A stretch of DNA of 64,000 nucleotides, taken from CBINFS01 sp966250015. Its GTDB lineage: Bacteria > Bacteroidota > Rhodothermia > Rhodothermales > DASSAV01. The notes below the pieces were generated by a model, which was not told where the DNA came from, did no database searches, and saw only the letters and a list, made by a program, of their open reading frames with translations. Both the position numbers and the translations under genes were made by a program. The stretch spans positions 155,502 to 219,501 of the forward strand of contig CBINFS010000004.1 in assembly GCA_966250015.1 (NCBI GenBank), in the 5' to 3' direction. Every line of letters starts with the position of its first letter. Position 1 is the first letter of the stretch. Below, in pieces: positions 8,316-16,181 of this stretch.

Positions 8316-8537
8316 CCGAAATCTCGAAGATTGGGCGGTACAAGATTAACAACGGCAGGCCATCTTGTCCAAGCTGCGCCAGAAAATAGCCACGTTATTC
8401 CAGAGAGATCCTTTTTCGTTGCGGGTTGGTAACGTGAATTGGGCCGGTTTGCGCGTTGAAGCGCTGGAAACTCAGCAATTTGGCGCGATACATTTGACTC
8501 GATGACCTTCTTCATAAACACAGATGGAGGAAAAACG

Positions 8538-9137
8538 ATGAACGGCAGGAAGATTCTCATGCTCGTAGGAGACTTCGTCGAGGATTATGAAGTCATGGTT
8601 CCATTTCAAGCCCTCCAGATGGTAGGCCACACCGTCGACGCGGTGTGCCCGGATAAAAAAGCCGGGGACGTGGTGCGCACGGCCATCCACGATTTTGAAG
8701 GCGATCAGACGTACAGCGAAAAACGGGGGCACAATTTCCAGTTGAATGCGACGTTCGACGAGGTGAACGAGGCAGACTACGACGCCCTGGTGATTCCGGG
8801 CGGGCGGTCCCCCGAGTACATTCGCCTCAACGAACGGGTGCTCGAAATCGTCCGTCATTTCGCCAGGGAGGACAAGCCGATTGCCGCCGTGTGCCACGGA
8901 CCGCTCGTGCTGGCGGCTGCGGGGGTGCTCGAAGGCAAAAACTGCTCGGCCTACCCCGCCTGCGGCCCGGACGTCCGGTCGGCCGGCGGGCGTTATGCAG
9001 AAATCGGCATTGACGACGTACAGGTGGACGGCAACCTCGTCACGGCGCCTGCGTGGCCGGCGCACCCGAAGTGGCTCGCCGCATTCCTGAAGGTGCTCGG
9101 TACGCGCATCACACACGAAGAGCCCGCGGTCGCCTGA
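8538..9137 (+). CDS. DJ-1/PfpI family protein
   Basis: This 199-residue protein of the DJ-1/PfpI (glutamine amidotransferase-like) superfamily shows the nucleophile elbow AAVCHGPLVLAAAG (Cys119, His120), the conserved glutamate in GDFVEDYE (Glu15) and IPGGRSPEYIR. Family members act as cysteine proteases, glyoxalases/deglycases or chaperones; the intact Cys-His-Glu set suggests an active enzyme, but the reaction is not determined. I start it at 8538, where GGAGG sits 7 bases upstream, rather than at the in-frame ATG at 8502, which lacks an SD. A terminator follows. Confidence 0.9.
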   Translation: MNGRKILMLVGDFVEDYEVMVPFQALQMVGHTVDAVCPDKKAGDVVRTAIHDFEGDQTYSEKRGHNFQLNATFDEVNEADYDALVIPGGRSPEYIRLNERVLEIVRHFAREDKPIAAVCHGPLVLAAAGVLEGKNCSAYPACGPDVRSAGGRYAEIGIDDVQVDGNLVTAPAWPAHPKWLAAFLKVLGTRITHEEPAVA

Positions 9138-9159
9138 GCCGTACAAGCTGCGAATTCGA

Positions 9160-9199
9160 AGCCGGGGCAGCAAGGTTGTCCCGGCTTTTTCTTTTCTTT
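9160..9199 (+). terminator. Rho-independent terminator after the DJ-1 gene
   Basis: Arms agccggg (9160-9166) and cccggct (9180-9186) are followed by a T-rich run (tttttcttttcttt). It lies 22 bases past the stop codon. Confidence 0.8.
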
Positions 9200-9316
9200 A
9201 CCCCGAGGTTGCATCCCGGAGGCGATTACGTCGTGTAAGCCTCGAACGAATACGGCGGATCGTTTTGTGCTGAGATCTTCCAGACGCCGATCACCACACC
9301 ACCAAAAACCCTGCGT

Positions 9317-10675
9317 ATGTCCAGTTTTTCCGGCTTCCGCTGGTTCCTGATCGTCATGATTGCTGCGGGACTATTCACGTCGTGCCAGTGGCGGGACGAC
9401 GCCCGTGCCCGGACGGCGCCCCCGCCCATGGACACCACTTCGATCCAGGTGGAAGAACCGCCAGCCGACTCGATCGAGGCCATGACCGACGGGGGCGCGA
9501 TTCTCATGCCAAAAGCCCGGCAACGCGTCCTCATCCGGGAGGACTCACTCTGGGAAAAGGCGCTGCGGATCCACTACAATGCGATCGTGATCGACGGCCA
9601 CATCGACACGCCGTCGCTGATGGTCGACAACGGGTACCAGTTCGGCGAGCGCCACAAAAGCGCCGAGTCGCACGTCGACCTACCCCGGTGCTTCGAAGGG
9701 GGCCTGGACGCGGCGTTTCTGTCGATCTACGTAGCGCCGGGCTACGGTGAAGGGCCGGGCGCAATGGAGCGTGCGTGGAAGCTCATCGCCGAGTCAAAGA
9801 AGCAGCTTGAAGCGAATGCCGACAGCGCAGGGCTGGCCACTTCGGCAGACGAAATTCGTGCGCTCACCAAAAGCGGAAAAAAGGCGATGCTGCTGGGCCT
9901 CGAAGGGGGGCACGCCCTCGGTGCATCCACGCAGAACCTGAAAGCACTTTATGACGCGGGCGTCCGCTACGTCACACTCACGCACATCAACTCGCACTCA
10001 TGGGCGGACGCCTCACAGGGCGCAGCGCGATGGAACGGCCTGAACGACAAAGGCCGGGAGCTGGTTCGGGAGATGAACCGGATCGGCATGATGGTGGACC
10101 TTTCCCACACGTCCGACGACACGTTCTACGATGCGCTCGAGGTATCCAGCGCCCCGGTGATCCTGTCACACTCGTCCGCGCGGGCGCTCGTCAATTCGGT
10201 GCGCAACGTCGACGACGCCATGCTCCGTGCGCTGGCCAAAAACGGTGGGATCGTCATGATCAACTTCTTCGACCCGATGGTCAACCCGAATCTCACGGAA
10301 GAAGTGATGCAGGAAGTGCGGGCGCGGGCTCCAGGTCCGAACCTGTACAACCTGTGGGATGTCGTGTACGGGGTCAAGAACGAACGCGGCCTCCCGGGCG
10401 CGCAGCTCGAAGACGTCGTCGACCACATCGACCACGCCATCAAGGTGGCCGGCATCGACCACGTGGGGTTGGGGTCGGACTTCGACGGCGTGTTTGACCT
10501 GCCGGCTGGATTGCAGGACGTCACCCGCCTGCCGTGGATCACGTACGGCTTGCTCAAGCGAGGCTACTCGGAAGAGGACCTGTACAAAGTCCTTGGGGGC
10601 AACCTGCTACGCGTGATGGAGGAGGTAGAAAGAATCGCCGCAGGAGCAACGGGAACCGCTGCGACATCGAACTAA
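9317..10675 (+). CDS. Membrane dipeptidase (peptidase M19) lipoprotein
   Basis: This 452-residue zinc dipeptidase of the renal-dipeptidase (M19) family hydrolyses dipeptides and related substrates. The N-terminus is a lipoprotein signal with the lipobox LFTSC near residue 23, so it should be anchored in the envelope. The catalytic landmarks are IDGHIDTP (first zinc ligands), EGGHALG, THINSHSWAD, SHTSDDTF, LSHSSARAL and GSDFDGV near the C-terminus, in the expected order. It is a single-gene unit between terminators. No SD is obvious before the ATG, but the signal peptide supports this start. Confidence 0.9.
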   Translation: MSSFSGFRWFLIVMIAAGLFTSCQWRDDARARTAPPPMDTTSIQVEEPPADSIEAMTDGGAILMPKARQRVLIREDSLWEKALRIHYNAIVIDGHIDTPSLMVDNGYQFGERHKSAESHVDLPRCFEGGLDAAFLSIYVAPGYGEGPGAMERAWKLIAESKKQLEANADSAGLATSADEIRALTKSGKKAMLLGLEGGHALGASTQNLKALYDAGVRYVTLTHINSHSWADASQGAARWNGLNDKGRELVREMNRIGMMVDLSHTSDDTFYDALEVSSAPVILSHSSARALVNSVRNVDDAMLRALAKNGGIVMINFFDPMVNPNLTEEVMQEVRARAPGPNLYNLWDVVYGVKNERGLPGAQLEDVVDHIDHAIKVAGIDHVGLGSDFDGVFDLPAGLQDVTRLPWITYGLLKRGYSEEDLYKVLGGNLLRVMEEVERIAAGATGTAATSN

Positions 10676-10700
10676 GAGGCTCAACGTAAAGCTGCATTTG

Positions 10701-10736
10701 AAAAGGCTCTCCGTTCTGGAGGGCCTTTTTCGTTTC
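10701..10736 (+). terminator. Rho-independent terminator after the M19 dipeptidase
   Basis: The hairpin aaaaggctctcc / ggagggcctttt with a five-base loop is followed by Ts. It begins 25 bases past the stop codon. Confidence 0.8.
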
Positions 10737-10882
10737 GTATCCCGGCGCCGATTCAAGATGCTAATTTTTTAGCAATGATTGTAACCTCCCGGAAGAAGCC
10801 TCGTAAAGCATCGAAAACAGACCCATCACCTTCCGAGCAGGTGAGCAAACCAATCATTCCTCCATCCTTCGGAGCTCGAATC

Positions 10883-12016
10883 ATGAACAAAAAGCTTTTC
10901 TTCCTGGGCTGTCTGGCAACCTTTTTGACAGCCCTCCCCGCCATTTCGCAGCCTGTTGAGCGATCGTTTCCAGTCAACAGTGGCGAGCTTCTCACCCTCG
11001 ATCTGAAAACCGGCGGCGACATCGAGGTCACGGGCTGGGACGGGCAGGAGGTCTCCGTCGTCGCCCGACCGTACGGCCGAGACGGAGACGAAATCGAGAT
11101 TGAAATCGAAAAGACCAGGTCGGGTGTGGAAGTCACGACGGAGTACCGCAATAGACGGCACAGCCACGAAGGAGGTGCGAACGTCGAGGTAAGGGTTCCC
11201 GCACGATTCGACGTGGAGCTTAACACGATGGGTGGGAGCGTGGAGATTCGCGGTGTCGAGGGGACGTTCGAAGGGACCACGATGGGGGGATCGATCGAGC
11301 TTGCCAACCTCAAAGGTGAAGCAAGGCTAAAGACGATGGGGGGAAGGATTTCGGTTCGAAGCTCCGATCTGGAAGGAACGGTCGAAACGATGGGTGGCGA
11401 AATCGAGATCGAAAACGTCAGCGGCGGTCTGGAAGGAAAGACGATGGGCGGCCCGGTGCGGTATGCGAAATCGAGCAGCCCGGGCACGTCCGGCCGGGGT
11501 AACGAGGTCCGAATCTCGACGATGGGCGGTCCGATCTCAGTCGCCGAGGCGCCGTACGGAGCCGACGTGAGCACCATGGGCGGCAGCATCCAGATCCGTT
11601 CGGCGAAGGATCACGTGAAGGCGAACACGATGGGCGGTGAGATCGAGATCCATGAAATTGACGGATGGGTCGAAGCCAAAACGATGGGTGGAGACGTCAC
11701 CGTGACCATGACCGGGGACGGTAGCACCGGCGACCGGCACGTCAACTTATCCTCGATGGGTGGCGACATCGAGCTCACGGTGCCGGCCAATCTGTCGATG
11801 GAGCTCGACCTCGAAATCGCTTACACACGTGGTAACGAGGGCGAGTACGACATCATCAGCGACTTTGACTTCACTCGGGAGGAAACGACCGAATGGGATG
11901 GCCGCGGCCGCTCGGCCCGCCGGTACATCACCGGCACGGGAACCATCGGCGGCGGCAAGAACCGGATCAAGATCAGAACGGTCAACGGCGACATCCACCT
12001 CAAACGCGGGAATTAA
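10883..12016 (+). CDS. Secreted DUF4097-like beta-repeat protein with ten T/SMGG repeats
   Basis: This is a 377-residue exported protein. It has a signal peptide (hydrophobic residues 4-19, cleavage near AISQP) and a body of short beta-strand repeats. Nine copies of TMGG and one SMGG, each followed by a strand such as SVEI, SIEL or EIEI, recur about every 18-28 residues between roughly residues 105 and 290, followed by a closing TVNGDIHL. This fits the DUF4097 (adhesin-like, right-handed beta-helix) class. I start it at the ATG at 10883 (GGAG 8 bases upstream) because the in-frame extension from 10775 would place a charged tail before the signal peptide. Function unknown; probably at the cell surface or in the periplasm. 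Confidence 0.8.
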   Translation: MNKKLFFLGCLATFLTALPAISQPVERSFPVNSGELLTLDLKTGGDIEVTGWDGQEVSVVARPYGRDGDEIEIEIEKTRSGVEVTTEYRNRRHSHEGGANVEVRVPARFDVELNTMGGSVEIRGVEGTFEGTTMGGSIELANLKGEARLKTMGGRISVRSSDLEGTVETMGGEIEIENVSGGLEGKTMGGPVRYAKSSSPGTSGRGNEVRISTMGGPISVAEAPYGADVSTMGGSIQIRSAKDHVKANTMGGEIEIHEIDGWVEAKTMGGDVTVTMTGDGSTGDRHVNLSSMGGDIELTVPANLSMELDLEIAYTRGNEGEYDIISDFDFTREETTEWDGRGRSARRYITGTGTIGGGKNRIKIRTVNGDIHLKRGN

Positions 12017-12054
12017 TACATCCCGAATGGGGCGCACGAGCGTGCAACGACCAG

Positions 12055-12098
12055 ACGCCTGCCGGTTGGGATTCCCGATCGGCAGGCGTTCCGTTGTT
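12055..12098 (+). terminator. Probable terminator after the TMGG-repeat gene
   Basis: Arms acgcctgccg (12055-12064) and cggcaggcgt (12080-12089) are perfect 10-bp complements, followed by a moderately T-rich stretch (tccgttgtt). Confidence 0.6.
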
Positions 12099-12172
12099 AT
12101 CGGGTTTGGCTTGCTTTATTTTTGACTTACGAGAAAACGGTACTCGCAATTCGTGCCTTACGGTTCTCGATC

Positions 12173-13513
12173 ATGTTGTCCCGCCTGCTCCTTTCGCCTT
12201 TCAAGCCGGGTGTACTCGCCGGGCTCTTCGTGTTACTCGCGATGCCGGTGCATGCACAGGGGGATCTCCTCGTAGTGCTTACGCCTTCCGATTCCACAGT
12301 GCTTGCCGCCGGAGGCTTCGTGCTTACGAGGCCGGAAGAGGTGACGATTGAAATGCGGTTGGCGTCCGGGCGCAGGGGCGCCGAAACGGCGGCCTGGATC
12401 CTCAGTGGTGGCAGCCGCGAGGTGGTGTGGCGGCTCGATCCGAGGCGGCATAGGCCTGACACGGAAAGCCAGCTTTTATCCGAAAAGGTAGACCTTCCGG
12501 CCGGCGCCTACGAGGTATACCTCGATACGAAATCGTATAGCCGGCGAGACGAATGGGACCTGGCGGGAATTGGTGACTTAATCGAAGAAGTGTTCGACGA
12601 TATCTTCGGCCGAGGTAGGGACAGGAATAGAGAGAGCGATGAACCCCGGCTCCGAATCTACGCCGGATCGGGATACGGGGAACGCGATCTAAAACGGACT
12701 GCCGAGCCTTTTCTCGACAGAGCCTTCGTCACCCTCACAGGACTTGGAGACGGCCAGACGGCCCGACAGGGTTTTTCGCTTACCGAGGAAACCGAGATCG
12801 AGGTCTATGCCCTCGGTGAGGGCGTCGGCGACGTGCTGTTCGACTACGCGTGGATCGTCGACGCCGCCTCGCGAGAGCCGGTCTGGAAGATGGAGGCCGA
12901 ACAAACCCGGGATGCAGGCGGCCATTCGAGCAACCGCGTCGTTCGCGAGAATGTTCGGTTACCGGCGGGGGACTATGCCGTCTACTTCGTAACCGACGAA
13001 TGGCACGCGGCGGGCGAATGGGAAAAGCCGCCTCCGTTTGACCCCGATTTCTGGGGCGTCACCCTGCTCCTGCCTGATGAAGCGTCGCGAAGGCACGTGT
13101 ACCTTTTCGACCTGGACGCATTCGAGGAGGACCGCCGCCTCGCGACCATCACCGGGCTCGGTGATTATGCAGAGGAATGGGCGACCTTTACGCTCGATCA
13201 GGAGGCTGAAGTCCGGATTTTTGCGCTGGGGGAGGGCGGCGACGGGGAAATGTACGACTACGGCGGAATCGAAGACGTCGAAACCGGGAAAAGAGTCTGG
13301 GTGATGGAGTACGACAACACGGTGCACGCCGGAGGGGCGGAGAAGAACCGACTTTTCAGCGGGATCCTGCGTCTACCCGCGGGCAAGTACGAGGTGTACT
13401 TTTACACGGACGACAATCACTCGTTCGACGGCTGGAATGCGCCGCCGCCATTCGACCCGCCGGCGTGGGGGATCACCGTTTACCGGATCGAACAGGCAAA
13501 TCAACCGAACTGA
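12173..13513 (+). CDS. Secreted protein with three internal repeats, unknown function
   Basis: This 446-residue protein has a signal peptide ending LLAMPVHA-Q. The body is built of three related units, each ending in a phrase of the form LPAG.YEVY: LPAGAYEVYLDTKSY, LPAGDYAVYFVTDEWH and LPAGKYEVYFYTDDNH. The last two are followed by a near-identical PPPFDP segment and a final beta strand. Units two and three begin with EIEVYALGEG or EVRIFALGEG. The repeats suggest tandem beta-sandwich domains. The ATG at 12173 directly precedes the signal peptide; an upstream TTG at 12122 is possible but unlikely. Its stop lies 5 bases from the convergent marC-like gene. I do not recognise a named family. Confidence 0.65.
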   Translation: MLSRLLLSPFKPGVLAGLFVLLAMPVHAQGDLLVVLTPSDSTVLAAGGFVLTRPEEVTIEMRLASGRRGAETAAWILSGGSREVVWRLDPRRHRPDTESQLLSEKVDLPAGAYEVYLDTKSYSRRDEWDLAGIGDLIEEVFDDIFGRGRDRNRESDEPRLRIYAGSGYGERDLKRTAEPFLDRAFVTLTGLGDGQTARQGFSLTEETEIEVYALGEGVGDVLFDYAWIVDAASREPVWKMEAEQTRDAGGHSSNRVVRENVRLPAGDYAVYFVTDEWHAAGEWEKPPPFDPDFWGVTLLLPDEASRRHVYLFDLDAFEEDRRLATITGLGDYAEEWATFTLDQEAEVRIFALGEGGDGEMYDYGGIEDVETGKRVWVMEYDNTVHAGGAEKNRLFSGILRLPAGKYEVYFYTDDNHSFDGWNAPPPFDPPAWGITVYRIEQANQPN

Positions 13514-13518
13514 TCGCT

Positions 13519-14124
13519 TCAGAGGGACTGGATCATACCCACGATACCGGCCCTGATCATGGCTACGGCGATGGCTGCGAGGAACAGGCTGGCAACCTTG
13601 GCGACGGCTTTCGAGGTATTCGAGCCGAGCTTTTCGAGCAGGGCGGGGCCGAAAAAGAACGTCACCATGACCAGGGCGAGGTTGACCAGGAGTGAGACGA
13701 GTGTGGGCAGGTAGCCGTGTCCCTGTTGCGAAATGAGGATCGTCGTGATGGCAGCCGGGCCGATGATCAGCGGCACGCCGAGCGGGACGATCCCGACGCC
13801 CGAGCCGTTGTTTGTGCCTTCGTTGTTTCCCGGAGCGCGACGTTTGAAGTCGCCGAAGAGCAGGTCGGTGATACTCAGCACGAGGAGGATCAACCCCCCT
13901 CCCACCCGCAGGTCGTTCAGCGTGATGCGCAACACTTGAAAGATGATCTGCCCCGCAAAGAGGATCAGGACCGACACGACAAACGCCGTCGAAACGGCTT
14001 CGACGACGAGCTGCCGGCGTTCCTTGCCGGTCATCCCTTCGGTGAGCCCGATGAAGAGTGGAAGAATACCGGGCAGGTTGACCGCTACGAACAGCGGGAG
14101 GAAAGATTCGAGATAGGCGTTCAC
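13519..14124 (-). CDS. MarC family integral membrane protein
   Basis: This 201-residue, six-helix membrane protein belongs to the MarC (UPF0056 / NAAT) family. Recognisable parts are FLPLFVAVNLPGILPLFIGL near the N-terminus, LRVGGGLILLVLSITDL, and VGIVPLGVPLIIGPAAITTILI in the middle. The family has been linked loosely to multiple antibiotic resistance and amino acid transport, but its transported substrate is unsettled. The length is normal. It converges with the secreted three-repeat gene (5-base gap) and diverges from the PrcB-like gene. Confidence 0.88.
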   Translation of the reverse strand: MNAYLESFLPLFVAVNLPGILPLFIGLTEGMTGKERRQLVVEAVSTAFVVSVLILFAGQIIFQVLRITLNDLRVGGGLILLVLSITDLLFGDFKRRAPGNNEGTNNGSGVGIVPLGVPLIIGPAAITTILISQQGHGYLPTLVSLLVNLALVMVTFFFGPALLEKLGSNTSKAVAKVASLFLAAIAVAMIRAGIVGMIQSL

Positions 14125-14210
14125 AGAAACTGAGTTTGAGGTTGACGGTTCAGCATGCTACCCCGTATCACGAGCTACTGACAGTAACGGATTCCGCGCA
14201 ACCCGAACTT

Positions 14211-14747
14211 ATGCATTGCAACCCCATCACGTCCACGCGTTTTTTTCGTCTTCTTTTGATCTTTCTATTCGTCCTCCCTATGTCGGCGTGTGTGCGTTCG
14301 GAGGGAGGGGACGCCGACGACGAGCTTTTCCTCACGGAAGAAGACCTGAGCGAGCCGCTCTATTTTGAGCCCATCGGGCGCGGACAGTCCACGGCCGTCT
14401 TGGATACCATTGAAGCCGTCATCCGAACGCCGGAGTCGCTCGAAGACTACCTGAGGCAGCTTCGTCCGCCCTATCCGTTCCGGCCGGTAGACTTCTCGCA
14501 GGCGATGGTGATCCTCGTCGCCGTACCAGCACCGGGCGGAGGTTATTCGGTCGACATCGAGTCGGTTGAAATGTATGAAGAACAAATCCGGGTTGAATAC
14601 GTGGTCACGATCCCGGGAGACGACTGTGTCACGTCGATAGGTCAAAATACGCCCTTCGTCGCCACGCTCGTCCGCCGCGCTGAGGGGGAGGTACGGTTCA
14701 CTCACCGGGTGGAAGAGATGCTCTGCGGGTTGGAAAGGAATTTTTGA
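14211..14747 (+). CDS. PrcB-domain lipoprotein
   Basis: This 178-residue lipoprotein (signal peptide, lipobox LPMSAC) has a C-terminal domain like the PrcB_C domain of the dentilisin protease complex accessory subunit. The domain runs DFSQAMVILVAVPAPGGGYS, then VEYVVTIPGDDCVTS and TPFVATLVRR. Stand-alone PrcB-domain proteins are common in Bacteroidota and their role is unclear; protease association is known only in spirochaetes. I start it at 14211 because the signal peptide begins there. It is divergent from the MarC-like gene and followed by a gene-free region. Confidence 0.75.
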   Translation: MHCNPITSTRFFRLLLIFLFVLPMSACVRSEGGDADDELFLTEEDLSEPLYFEPIGRGQSTAVLDTIEAVIRTPESLEDYLRQLRPPYPFRPVDFSQAMVILVAVPAPGGGYSVDIESVEMYEEQIRVEYVVTIPGDDCVTSIGQNTPFVATLVRRAEGEVRFTHRVEEMLCGLERNF

Positions 14748-15312
14748 TTCGATGCCGTTCGAAAGTGGGAGGTTTACGGCTACAAAAACCCGGACAATAG
14801 TGTCATCCCGGCCCCCGAGCCGTGATCCATTGAAGCATGCGACTTGCCTCAACCTATTTGTGTAACTACCAAAATGCGAGCTACTCGCCCGGAAATTAAT
14901 CGCGACCTGTCCCATCAAGCTCCCCGCCTGGACAGGAGGGGCCGGGGGTGGTCGATTGTGAGGCCTAAATCAAAATCGACGTAACAACCAATCTACCCCT
15001 CAGTCACTCCGTGACAGCTCCTCCCGCGTCGAGCACGGGACAGGCCCGTCCAGGGGAGCAATTTGCACCGCCCTCATCGACCGAGAGAGTCAATCAGAAA
15101 GGCCGCACTTCGGGAAGATTCCTCGCTATCGCCCGGAATGACAAGCTTGATGGTGACCGCCATGCCCCACCCATGTCATCCCGAATCCCGCAAAGCGGGT
15201 GAGGGATCTTTATAAAATGCGGCCTTCGAGAATTGTAAGAAGTGAACGGACAGCCCCCACCGATATTACAGCCTTTCTTCGCGCCTTCGCGTGAGACGTC
15301 TTCGCGGGGGCA
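14748..15312. other. Gene-free region containing a composite intergenic repeat
   Basis: No gene is supported in this stretch. It includes repeat copy A at 14984-15231 (annotated separately). Short frames such as 15011-15202 arise inside the repeat and have no start signals. Confidence 0.6.
14984..15231 (+). repeat. Composite intergenic repeat, copy A
   Basis: This 248-base block is collinear, in inverted orientation, with the block at 63551-63800. Shared pieces in order are a 29-base stretch around ctcagtcactccgtgacagc, an 18-base stretch ggagcaatttg, an aggccgcacttcgggaagattcctcgc-like unit, a ccggaatgaca unit, and tgtcatcccga...gagggatctttat. It resembles the widely scattered intergenic families seen in many bacterial genomes (compare the common motif tgtcattccga...gaggaatct). 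No coding capacity is apparent. Confidence 0.7.
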
Positions 15313-15349
15313 CAAAAAACGGCGGATACCCGGTGAGGATACCCGCCGA
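15313..15349 (-). terminator. Terminator of the TolC-adaptor-ATPase operon
   Basis: On the minus strand, a GC-rich hairpin (cggcgg.../...ccgccg with an internal mismatch) is followed by TTTTTT. It starts 30 bases past the stop codon of the ATPase. Confidence 0.7.
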
Positions 15350-15378
15350 TCGAATGATAAAAGATCCAGTGGCCCTTT

Positions 15379-16146
15379 TCAGGCGGCTTCGACTTCCAAG
15401 CTGGCCAGGGTGGGCATATCAACCTGCGTATCACTTTCGATCATGCCGTCTCTCAGGCGCAGGATCCGGCGGGCGTGCCGGGCGATGTCTTCTTCGTGCG
15501 TGACGACCACGATGGTGTTACCCTGACGGTAGAGCGCCTCGAAAAGCTGCATGATCTCCTCGCCCGTGCGGGAGTCCAGGTTGCCGGTCGGCTCGTCGGC
15601 CAGCAGGATGGAAGGGTTATTGACCAGGGCGCGGGCGACGGCGACACGCTGCCGCTGACCGCCCGAGAGCTCGTTCGGCTTGTGGTGCATACGGTCCGCC
15701 AGGCCCACGTTCTGCAGCGCCTGCGTGGCCAGCTCGTGTCTCTTGCGCTTGCGGAGACCGGAGTAGATGAGCGGGAGCTCGACGTTCTGGAGGCAGTTCA
15801 CACGCGGGAGCAGGTTGAAGGTCTGGAAGACGAACCCGATCTCTTTGTTGCGAATCCGCGCGAGCTCGTCGTCGGACATGTCGCTGACGTTCTGGCCCTT
15901 CAGGTAGTACTCACCCGACGTCGGGGTATCCAGGCAGCCGATGATGTTCATCATCGTGGACTTGCCCGATCCCGAAGGACCCATGATGGCGATGTACTCG
16001 TTTTTGTAAATCGAAAGCGAAACACCTGCCAGGGCGTGCACTTCCTGCGTACCCATCCGATACATTTTCTTGACGTTACGCAGCTCGATGACAGGCCGGT
16101 TGTCGATGGATTCTTTTATCATGGTATGCTCAAGTCGAACACTCAT
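15379..16146 (-). CDS. ABC transporter ATP-binding protein, MacB/LolD type
   Basis: This 255-residue ATPase has Walker A GPSGSGKST (residues 56-64), the family phrase QTFNLLPRVNCLQNVELPL, signature LSGGQRQRVAVARALV, Walker B ILLADEPTGNLDS and the H-loop VVVTHEEDIA. This is the MacB/LolD class, which powers mechanotransmission-type permeases rather than substrate channels. It is the third gene of the operon after TolC-like and HlyD-like proteins, so a MacAB-TolC type exporter is likely. The expected FtsX-like permease does not follow; a terminator does. The start may be the ATG at 16122 instead; neither has a clear SD. Confidence 0.9.
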   Translation of the reverse strand: MSVRLEHTMIKESIDNRPVIELRNVKKMYRMGTQEVHALAGVSLSIYKNEYIAIMGPSGSGKSTMMNIIGCLDTPTSGEYYLKGQNVSDMSDDELARIRNKEIGFVFQTFNLLPRVNCLQNVELPLIYSGLRKRKRHELATQALQNVGLADRMHHKPNELSGGQRQRVAVARALVNNPSILLADEPTGNLDSRTGEEIMQLFEALYRQGNTIVVVTHEEDIARHARRILRLRDGMIESDTQVDMPTLASLEVEAA

Positions 16147-16181
16147 GGAAGGCGATTCAAAGGCAGTGTACGAGCGCAGTA

